DNA of 60,000 bases from Membranipora membranacea (Eukaryota > Bryozoa > Gymnolaemata > Cheilostomatida > Membraniporidae). The notes beneath the pieces were generated by a model that worked only from the letters and a program-made list of their open reading frames with translations, was not told the DNA's origin and did no database searches. Where the stretch lies: the NCBI GenBank assembly GCA_914767715.1, contig OU612068.1, positions 3,474,001 to 3,534,000 on the forward strand. Reading direction: 5' to 3'. Of this stretch, positions 13,301 to 25,300 are shown piece by piece. The translations under genes were made by a program, and so were the position numbers. Numbering within the stretch: the first letter of the stretch is position 1; the number at the start of each line of letters is the position of its first letter.

Positions 13301-16300
13301 AAGGGGCAGCGGTTTTTTCAAGTACATTTTATTATAATTTTGGGTGTTAAGTTTAAATACTTAAAACTCTGGCAACAATTCAGCCTTCAAATATGCACAA
13401 GAGATTGAACAGGCTCAAGGGTAAAAGGCTCTGGCTACCACAAGTAAATGTCATATGTTGACCATGAATGACAGATATGGTTGTCTTGTCATAAAAATTG
13501 CCCGCCCTTACAAACAAGCTAGGCGGATCATGCATTTTAATTATTTGCAAATGGAATTTTTTTGGGCTATACAATATACATACACTCATCAGTATCAAGC
13601 GTATTTAACTGGATCAGTTAGGAGAAATCAGTTTTAAATGGTCAGTTTTTAATTAATTCTTGCCAAATTAGAAAACTAAATCCTGCATTGCAAACTAGTA
13701 GATGCGAGTCTCTTTGCAATGATCGGCACCAATGTGTTAAAATTAAAATGGGACAGTCTACCGTCAGCTTAATGGGTGACGACAGCCCTCTCTCCTGAAG
13801 TAAAATTGTCTTTTCATTACATTTTATCAAAGAGATCCATTTTAGTTTGCAAGTTATATACAATGAATGGCAAATTTCTGCATATTTAATTCTACAGTCT
13901 ATTTCTGCTGAAGATTACAAAGCCTGTGTTACCTAATCCTGCAGTTACCTCTGTCACCGTAAATTACACAGCAATGCACATCTAGGCACAAGTTTTAGGT
14001 AACCAATTTTTCCACTTCTCCTCCTAGACGAGAGCGCTATAATTTGGTGCAAATAAGAACACACAACATACCCTAACCACAACATAATACCATCTAAGGT
14101 CAAACCAGCGCAATCATATGAGGAAACATTCTTTTTTGCTTTACACAGGCTTGAAAGGTGGCTACATTGAGCGTAATCTATAGGTAATCTATAGGTAATC
14201 TATAAGGCTTAATAATATGAAATTTAATTTTAAGTGCTATTATTATTGATGTTGATGGGTGTACATGTACAAAGAAATACATATCTCCTCAGAATGGACA
14301 GGAGAAATACTCCTACCTACTGTGAATTCAGAGCAAGATGGTTCTTTTGTGACCTTTGGCGGTAATTTGCCAAATAACTCAAACGAAAAGGCTGTTTATC
14401 TTCACTCCCTCTAGTACTTGTGACACCAACCAACCGGGCAGCCACAAAGAACAGTCAGCTCACCACCATCACCCCCCAACCCCCAAACCCACCAACTAGC
14501 ATTGTGCAGTCAGGTCACAGAGGTAGATATGCATACAATAACACCACCCGACTGAGCAGCACCATTGTGTCTGCTTATAATTATGTTCAATTTAAATTTA
14601 CCGTTAAGTTCGAGCCGTCTGAAGGCTGACTCTGAGTACTGAACATTAGCGACAGGTGCCATCTCCCTATCAGAGTACATGTCTGTCACTGCCTTATCCT
14701 GATATACTGCTTTATTAGACAGACCAAGAGCAGGCACACTCGCACCCTCCGCTACATGCACACCATCCTACAACAGAGAAAAACATGTCACATCAAATAC
14801 AGGTACGCTGGCACCCACGGCTACATGCACACCATCCTACAACAGAGAAAATGCCTCATGTTAATGACCGAATATCAATGACTAATATTTTCTGGCATTT
14901 TCAGGATTACTTTCACAGTTGGAAATGACCTTGCTATTCCCCAGCCCAGCTGCGATCGATCGAGAACATTATCCGTATTCTGTAATCTTTTTGATGACAC
15001 CATCAGCCTAAGTCTGATGTTAATGAAGCGATAAAGTCTTATCATGACAGGTGATCAAGAAAGAATTAGTAGTAATGCTGGGATTAGAAAGTCTGTTATC
15101 ATGTATGATACCTCAAGTCAGCGGAACATTATAATACAGGTGTAGTCAGCGCCTTAATCTTACAGTTATTGAGGAGAAAGGGTGACGGAACTTCCATCAC
15201 TTTAACATCTTGTATAAGTACTTTGTTGTGTTTGGCTGGTTGAGCCATTAGAGTTCTTATGCAGGTGGCCTAACAGGGATTTGGACAAGAACCAAAGTAT
15301 TTATGGAAAGGTGTGAAAGAGTCATTAAATATCCATTTACCTCCCATTAGTTAATACAGACACCAAGCAACCAGAAAGATGTTTTGGCCGATATCGGCAT
15401 AAAAAAATTAAATCAAATCACGAAAGCTTGTTTGATCTATGCCTGCTCAAAATTCTTTATTGCATACTCTGGAAAATGGCATGTCATCTTAGACATTGTT
15501 ATGTCGTACAAGTTTTCCCATACGGCACTGAGGGAAGACCTGTGGTTCTATAGCCTATCCTAGGTGTAGGTAGAGCCTCTAGGTCTTCTCAGATGAGTGT
15601 ATTATTATCCTAAGGTAGTAAATATTACGTAAATCAAACGCCCTCTTAGCTGGATACCCTGGGGGACACAACTAAGACGTGATAAGAGTCAATGGGCGGC
15701 AGTATACCCAGGCAGTTTATATATCCCGAAACGTTAAGACCATCTTATGTGATTTTATCACATTCTCTGATCATGTGAGATTAATCTTACCACATTCAAG
15801 TATAACCAGTATAAATTCTTTCTGGCTGGTACGAAATTAATTAATCGATGTGTAGGGCCCATTTGGAACGGTTGTGTGTATGTTTGAAATAATAGGCGTT
15901 TTCGGAAAAACATTCTGAGCAATTAAACCACTTATCCTCATCATTATATACACATCTATCACCTACACTTTCACGTACTTACTTTTTTTCTCTTCGCCAT
16001 CTCGACAGTGAAGTCGATGTCAGATAGTTTAGCGAGATTCTCCAGGAAGTTTGCGGGGGACATGAAGCATCTGATGACTTTCTCGTCAGCCCCTGAGGCT
16101 AGGGAGAATCTGCCAAGCATGGCTAAACATTGGAGATCATAACCATGTACCTGTGGTCTACCCATCTCATACCAACAATCATCCTAAAACATGGAGAGAT
16201 AAAAATAGATAAATTTCCCATAGTGTTTCACATTGCAAAGGTTTGATTTGAGGAGAAAGTAAATAAGGATAGGCTCTTACTTTGCAGCTGTCTGGAATCC

Positions 16301-19300
16301 CAAATCAGATCGGATGAATTGTAACATGGATGATCATCTTGAAAATTCCAGATGAAAGTTGAATTGTGGGAAGTTCGTATTGATTTTGCTGCCAACAAGT
16401 CATAGACGCTGATGGTTGGTTCTAGGGTTGAAGTGATCAAATATTTGGACCAAAAATTGCCTCCAAGACAATCCTAATCGGTGTAAGAAATCTCTCACAT
16501 TCCGTTGATCTAAGTAAGATACGGCCATTGTTCCATTAGGCCATTGTTCAAAGTGTCACTAGCGTAGACATTGTTTGGCGCTGCTCCATACCCATGGGCA
16601 GCAGAATTTGGGTGATATTCAACCTAACCAAAATTTTTCTAGATTTCTGATAGCAGCTTGAGTTCAGCGCTTAGTAAGAGTGCAGACAGGCACTCAGTAT
16701 ATCTGAATCATAAAAGAGTACGCTATATTTAGATTTATTAATGCATGATAAGATCTGTTTCTCACACAAGGTGAGGGTTGTCACCTATACTTATTTACCT
16801 ATACTTATTACGAGTTCTCAGAATCATGAATAGCGCAAGAGCAGAGCAATGGAATATTTGAGAATGGTAGTAAGCTGGTTATAAGAAAGCAGGTGGCTCG
16901 CCATGTAGCCAGATTCCCTGCCAAATTGTAATTGCCTCCAATCAAAGTAATCTCCCAGTAGCGGACCGTGGCACCATACAAAATGAGTAAACAGGTATGG
17001 CACTAAGTCGTTTAGGCAGGGATGGTATTCATGTGAATTATCGATGATCCTGCCTTTTTTAAATCCAATCATTTCACGCTGCTTATTTTCTCCCCTACAG
17101 CCATTTACAGCAACTATTATTAATTAAAACTTCTTCTCTAGCTTGTTGTTTTACATAATATGAATGAAGACGATTTATTTCCTTGCAGATGATCATTCTT
17201 GAATGAGTTTAACCCTAGCTAAACTCATGAACAACCATTCATTAAGCAATATCTCAACATTACATGGGAAGGTTATGTATTCAATTATTTCATGTACAAA
17301 ATTTCCAGGCCAACGAAATACATTTTGTTCTGGTGATAGCTGTGAAGCTGTATAGTCCTTCAATAGAAAGCGACCATCCTAGATGACCAGTTCTAAGGAA
17401 TTCAATATCTACTGTAAGATCAGCTTCCAAGCAGAAATTTAGCGAGGCCTCCAATAACTTTGAAAAGTAGCATCTTGAGGTGGAAATGAAGCTTATGAAG
17501 ATCTCTTTTGACAGTATCTTTGGCTTATGGAATAATAACCAATTCAGAACAAAATAGATAATGAGACTGCCATGTAAAATACCTCCCAACCCTTTACTCT
17601 GGGACCACAAAGCCTTTCAAGCAAATCATTTTTAAGGCAATATTGTAATTGAACCTAAGTGAACATTGGACAAGGAGTCCAATCTCCGTTACCTCTAACA
17701 TCCCGGCTCAGCCATCTGCAGGTGAGCGCACCAATCAATTTATCACTGTGTCACTTCATGACTCAACACATGTCCAGAGGCACCTCAAAAGCACATCATG
17801 AATAAAACTTGAACGCCCAGTTTATATTAGTCTAATCGAACATCCCCTGACAGGGAATATATCCAAACCGAGGTCAAAATCACAGCACTAAGCTTGAAGA
17901 GACCAGAGACAAGAGATTCTTCACTGTATATAATGACAAGGTACCCACGCCTCAGGCCCATCATACAGGAAGACTAAACCTATCATTACATGCTATCCTT
18001 ATACCGCTGCGCTGCTAAAAAATTTTATGCAAGCCATCTTGCCAGGCAGGTACACTATTCATTTTGAATGTTACCGAGGAGTCAGAACTACATAGGTTTG
18101 ATAAGAAAAATGAGCAGTTCCCTGCTGGAAATAGTGTTGCTCAACTAACCGTAATGCTGGAATTTGACATTAACATCAATGATCCAGGATTTATCACAGT
18201 GATTAACAGTATATATCAGGTGTAAATAGTTTTGTTTTTAACAAATGACAAGTGACTGGAATCGAATTCATGGGACTCCACCCACTGCGGGGACCAACTG
18301 CTTTGATTCATCCTTATGAATTTCAATATCTACATGTTCCTGTTTGTTTGCATGCTTGTAATACCAGGAGGGCGTTATATGCTAATCAGTGGGGGCGGAA
18401 AAAACAAACTAGATCACGCATTAATTGATAAAAGTGTAAATAGTTTATATTCTAATTTCATAAATTAGTAGAAAAGTTGATAATGATATGCATTTGTAAA
18501 AAAAGAGAAATACTTTGAAAATTTGAGCAATGGCAAAGAGTATAAAACAACAGATCTTGAAGCACAAAAGAACTTTTTCTTCCAAGTTACACAACAGCTA
18601 CTATCATGAGTCTTTACCAGCTCGAAACATTTTGAAGTGAACACCTTTGGACAGACGCTCGCCGACCAATAAATGTCCATAAGGACTCAGTGCACAAAGG
18701 TTAGGTCTGACTGTATCTTTGACCAAGATGGCCCTGTCCATGTCACGCTTAACAGCGATAATACTGGATCGGTAGTATGATGTTGCAAGTACGAAACCTG
18801 TCTTACGGTCAACAGTCAAGCAGGCAGGATGGGCGCTAGCTTCAGAATGGCCGTACACAAAGGCTATAACATTCTCAGTAGTGAATCCGATAATGCGTGC
18901 CTCGTCTGATACTAAGACTAGCTTGTCGTGGAGTACTATGTGTGCTGGGGCAGTGAGAGTTCCCTCGCCAATCTTTTTAACCAACTTATTGTTTTTGTCA
19001 AACACATATACACATCCGTCATCTTTACTGCAGACGAACACAAATCCTGAGGAGCTGACAGCTACCCCACAAGGAGATGGCACGGGGCCATACTTCTTCA
19101 TCTGAATGCCAATATGAGTAAACTCTTTGACACAGTCATTTTTATGGTCCGATACGAAGACATTACCGTTGTCATGCACATGGATACCCCAGGGCTCCTG
19201 GATTTTCTCATTGTAAAGTCTTTCCATGAAATGTCCATTAGCGTCGTACAGCTGCACAGAATGCCTGGATGTGAGGATGACGTTACAGTCTCCGTCGAAT

Positions 19301-22300
19301 TTGATGTCCCTGATGCGGTGATGTTTAGTAAAGCTGAGGTAGTGTTTCTTCTTGACCCAGTTCTCAGGGTAAGTCTCCGAGCGATAGACCTCAGACAGAG
19401 CCACCGTATGGTTCATTTGATTAGCCTGAGAACTCATTAATTTGTCCAATGATCCTCTGGAGGGTGGGGGTCTCCTTCTAGCCTCCTCGCTGTCTGATCG
19501 TCGAACAGGTTTGGTTTTAGGTTTGGTTGATCTGGTGTCAGGTTTCATAGCAGACTTCAGTTTACGAGGGTACTCACGGTTCAGGTCCGGTGTGGAGGGT
19601 GTAGAGGAGCCGGGAGAGTCAGAAGGTGAGCCGGAGCCGGTAGACTGAGAAGAGGAATCCTCTGTATTTTTACTATCAGTAGATATCTGGCTAGCAAATC
19701 GTGTCTTCTTTACTAAATGTCCAGTGTTATTATTCATCACCCCGTTTGGCGAAGCTCCGTTGAACCCGTTTCCTCCAAAATTAAGCACCAAAGTGACATT
19801 CTTCTCTGGTGTTTGAATAGTAAGATTACCTGGTGAGGGTTCCTGACCACCAAGAGCTAGACGATCAAAGGATTGCCTGATGTCCACCATTCCTCCTGCC
19901 ATGGCTCTGTCTGCTATACACAATACTGAGAGCTAAGATCTACTCAGTCTGCCTATAAGTCTGATGGATTCTTTCTAGCGTCTTGATTGCCCAGCAATCA
20001 AATCATAAATGGCAATAATGGTTACTGCAAATCCTCTTAGGGCATACCGCTACACCGTTATTAACCAATCGCAATGCCGGCTTGAGAGCGCTAGATCGCA
20101 GAATTTCAGGGTAGTTGAGGTGAGATCTAATTCTCAATAGACAATTATATCACCATGGAAACTGACTAATACTATTTAGGCAACATATGTAGTCCTGAGG
20201 GGTTGACTGACCGTGGTAAAACCAAAGTAATCACGAAAACAATAGACAAGTCACTCAGGGACAAGACATTGCATTAGACCACCTCTACCTCAGAATCTGA
20301 TTAGTAGCCCTACAAGTGATTAATTAGTTAAAAAGGTGAACTTCAGATGTCTTCACTCCTTCCTGTAGAGAACGTGACTCAATATGAAGTTATAAACTTC
20401 CTAAACCTGCAACGCTCACATCAATTATAACAACTGATATAAGGCAAAGACAATTACGATTAATTATTATACCCAGGGGTGAAAAGCACACCAACTGCAG
20501 GTGGATTGTAACTAAATTTACCTTCTTCCATGGAGCGAAGAGTCTTGTAGTTTGATCCATGCCGGTACTGATTATAAATTCACCTTCCGGGTCCCAGGCC
20601 AGGTCTGTGACATCACCAAAATGTCCTCCGATCGCCACACCTCGGCACCAAGAAGAGCTTCCTCCCTGTAATGTGGGGAAATGGTGTGAAAGATTGAAAA
20701 CATCTTTCAATGATCTGTGCAGAACATATTCTACAGATTTTCACTGTCGGGTCCAGTATTTAGATTCAAAGTTCGCTGTTGTGCCAAACAACAAGCTCAA
20801 AGGGAGGTAAAGGAAATTAAATCTAAACATTCCTTGTATCCAAAAATAAAATAGCTGGCTTGGGCATCAGTGTCAGAAATGTTGGATGCATGGTTAGACT
20901 TAAAAGAGCTTGAGTGCAGTTTCAAGAGGTTTTACAAATGTTATTGAGATTTCAACATTGATTCTATAAATACTGAGAATTTATACAGGGAGGGGCTTGA
21001 GCAATTAGCCAGTGGTTGTTATCTTGTATAAACATGAAGAAGGTGAGGAAAGAAATCACAGAGAGATCTTATCGATAAGGAATACAATCTATACTACACC
21101 AGTCATTAATATACCAATAACCACCACTAATTACTTCTCTAACTGTAAGAGGATACAGTATCCCATTTATACACCTCTCCCTGATAAACAGGACATTTTT
21201 AAGAGTTCCTAGTGAGCATTGACACTCAAAGTTAAGTGATTTTCGACCATCTTTTCTCTAGACCATTAGCATGGTCATCACAAATCTAATTACAGATGGA
21301 TGCATAATGTTTACATTAGTACCTCTTGTTCCTGCAGGTGCCACACAGTAAAAGCTCCCTGATATCCGTGAGCTAGGATAGATTTACCATCGGGGCCAAA
21401 CTGGCAGCCATACAGGCCCAAAGTGTTTCCGCCTACTTCTCCTACACGTAACCTTTCTTCCCAGACACCTAGGATGATAAGGAGGGAAAATTTGTAAATT
21501 AGAACGACATATAATACAAATGTCAGTCAGATTCCATAGACCAGGGTTCTTGGTCGCTACCTAGTTGAGATCAAATATGTAAATTTTCGGTCAGGTTTTG
21601 ATTACAATATTGGTGTGTAAAATGTCAATCCATAGTAGTTCCACAAAAGATATGGTCTCGGAATTTGAATATGGAATCAGTTATCATCCTTTCATCTAAA
21701 GGTTACATTCTTTTGGCCGTGAATTCGGTGGTCGATAGAGTGTTTGTCATGATGCTGAGGTGTAATCTATTGTGTTTTGACGGCTCTGCTCCTCTTTATG
21801 CCAAATTTCCATACAATTCATAGAATTGTGGGGTGAAAAGGAAATTACCAAATTTTCCACTGATGTAATCTTTATATAATATTCATAGATGGATTGATAG
21901 AGTGTGAGAGAGTGAGCGAGAGGTGGTCCTTGTTCATAACATTTCCTCCCACCTCAAAACTGACATATCAGAATTTTTCAGATCTAGGCACCTCGTGGCA
22001 TGTTCAATGCAGCTAGGCACTGGAGGTCGAGGGTTGCAGAGTTGAGCGACAAGGGAACATGGCAAGGTTTTTATGGATTTATTTGGGCGGTATCCATCAG
22101 CAGCAAACAATGTTGTGCAATCCATTGTTTTCAGTTTGCACTTGGCGCCTCTTGAGTGTCATTATAACACAGGTACTTGTGTTAATTTCCCATTACTTAA
22201 TTTAATTTCTCTTTTTAATTATTGTGTGGCCACTATGTGATGTGAAGTTGTAACATCAAGCAGAGTTGGCAACAATTATCGGTCAGTCCACTAAATTGAT

Positions 22301-25300
22301 ACTTAATGGGCAGTATTGTAGAACACGTTTTTTATCAAGTGGCGATCGCTCAATTCAGATTTCCATGTACCTCAGCTGCTATCAGCAACAAGTTCAGCCA
22401 GAGAACAAACATAGACTTTATGCATCACAAAATTACCTGTCTCAGTATCAGGTTCCCAGATAATCATAGTCTTATCCATCGATGCTGTCAGTAATTTCAT
22501 TGGTTGATGACGCTGACCGCTGTTGTCATGTGTAGGAGGCTGCCAGTGTACACCATAAACCCACCCTTCGTGACCATAGAGTACAGTCTCGACTATCACA
22601 GAATATGCATGAGACGCCCCTACAACAACACGGTCAACATTGAAGAAACCAAGTATACAATGTTCCTACAACAACACGGTCAACATTGAAGAAGCAAAGA
22701 AGAAAAAAATGTCTACATCGCTTTTTCCTTTGTACTAATCATGATCATGATTAATTGTCTGAAAGTTTCAAAACATCTGAAATTTTTTTATGACTGACTC
22801 TGAGGATAAGACATCATCTTATTAAATGTCGCTAATCCAGACATTGCAAATGTGTCTAGGATAACAACAACATACTTAGGGTTGTCTACAACAGTATTAG
22901 GCAATGGTCCTCAAAGGGCCTACACGTAGGTGTGGTAAAGTGCAAATCTAAGATGTTTCCATAACAGTCTATCTAGCTCGCCACTCAACGATAATATGAA
23001 GGACTCGCTCTACTACCTTTTTGAGAAATATGGAATAGTTTTTGTTTGAGTTTGATCTCATCGCTCTGGTGTTGATCTGCGGATGAGTCTACAGCCTCGC
23101 TGATCCTCCACACTCTCACAGAACAGTCCTGAGCACAGCTAGCCAGCAGTAAATCTCCTCCGTCTATCAAAACAACACATGAAACTTGATAGTGTTACAG
23201 GCAGGCACAAAGGTGAGGAAGGAAGCATTGCTATTATCAACTATCCAGGTCATCTGTCGTCATATTTGAGTGTTATATGAACACTAGAGGATATTGTACA
23301 AAAAGAGAGGGACGGAACTCATTGTCATAACAATTATTATACATTTACGATGACATGTGAATATTTTTTTACATGAGCAGCATAATAATAAGGTATATGC
23401 AGACCCTGGAATGTACTATGGCTGTACACAATCCATCAGCATCGAGGTCACGCAGAGGACAGATGGAGCTAAACCAACCTTCCTTCACCCCTTGCTCAAT
23501 AACGGAAGCTGATTGATAGGATTACACACACGCCTACCTGTCGAGGTCATGACCTTGAGCACCTTGAGCACCTAAAGTCATCAGAGTATATAACTCTATA
23601 GGTGTGGCCTATAATACTTACCGTCGGTGGCAAACTCTAGACCTCTAATCCAGTCCTCGTGGCCGGATAATACCATCATCTTCTCAAACTGTCAATCACA
23701 AACAATATCATATCATGATATGAAAGTATGACAGTGTAGCTGTTACCCGGTACAGGGAAGTTAAACAACACAGTCTTTGAGATCAAAGAGAGGCAAATTT
23801 GAATTTTTCCAGCTAAAACTCAAAGAAACATATCAAACTAACAACCTGTTTACACCGTATTGAGGTCGGCTTTAGTCTGTAAAAGCGATGGAGAGATAGG
23901 AATAAGGAGTTAGACTGGTAGCAGAGCGCTGACAGTTTTTATTTATTGCTTAGTAGATACAGGTGTCTGAATCTCCATAAAACTTCCCATCTTTCAAAAT
24001 TAAAACAAATGAAAAGACACAAAAGAAAGATGAAAAGAGGGATTAAAATACTTGTCTTTCAACATATTAAAAAGAGATAAATCATCGGGTGATTTTCTCC
24101 GTCAACTTTACACCTCGCCCTTCCGACACTCAGCCATTCAAAAATCATTAAGCCCCATTTTGACAAAAAATAATTTATGTTCTCACACTTGATTGAAGGA
24201 TAAAAATAGACAGATCATTAAGCGACAATTAAAATGGTATATTGGAGTGGAACCATAGACCTGATAATTATTACGTCTATGAGTGGAACTTTTTTTTGTT
24301 TTAGAAGAAAGAAACAATTTGCAGATATGCTCAAAGAGGTCCATCTAAGGCAATTCTTCCTTCGCCCATATCCCTTGCTTTTTTTCACTCCCAATTCGTT
24401 CCATGGATCCATCAAGCATCCATCAAGCATTTTGGTAATATGACGGCTCTTGTTCTCTTGCTGAGAAGTGATTAAATCACAATTCTGGCAATTTTTTTTA
24501 ATTGAGAGACTCACTAAGGTCATAAGGAATATTGTCTACTAGGTAACTAACTATTCCAAAGCATATCAAGGGGTACTCCTTGAACATCAATAACGTATCT
24601 TGTATTGGCCTAAACTAATAAAACAATATTGTGGTCATCTAATGATGAGCTTATACTACAGTTTATCCATTTATGACATGGTTTCAACACAAGCACTTCA
24701 TATTATGGCTATTCCAGAAAATTACAACTCTCTTCTATCACGTTTTCTTAGTAATTGAGTACTTGAAGGCGTCTATGGAGGGTTTTTAACCTGTGATAGG
24801 CATTACGATAGCAACGCCAGACAACTTTTTAATGTAATTAACCAATAGCCATGAAATCAAAGGAAAAAGATTTGCAATCAAAATATAAACTCATGCCTGG
24901 ATTTCTCTCGCTCTTCAACCTGAATTGAGATCCAAATCAGTTACAGTGAATTAGAAAACAAATTTTTTTGTAGAAAACAACATTTATGAGCTATCAATGA
25001 TGGAAGCTCATTCTGTGCTCCGAACGGATTGGAATTTTGATTCAATTTGATGAGAAATATGATGTCTTCCGAGCCAGGAAAGCCTGCCAGGTAAGTCTTC
25101 CAGGTTAGTCCAGGACATAAACATTAGAATACTCACAACAACAGTAGCTAAAGCGTTCAACGTCTCCCCAGGTTGCCCGTGTTGGCATTCCAAATGAACC
25201 ACACCCCAATCACATTGATTGGGCTTGAGAGTTAGGGCATTTAACCTATCGCAATAGTTGTTTTACATTGCTGTTGCATACCTAGCTAATAATTCATTAC

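Noticed and set aside
17665-17683. ATTGGAC-AAGGA-GTCCAAT palindrome containing CAAGGAGT
   Set aside because: It has a different symmetry centre and no ACTCCTTG arm or 7-bp duplication, so it is not counted in the palindrome family.
18881-19648. Three plus-strand ORFs (18881-19105, 19114-19440, 19442-19648)
   Set aside because: They are shadows of the minus-strand NHL gene, which shows repeated propeller motifs over its full length.
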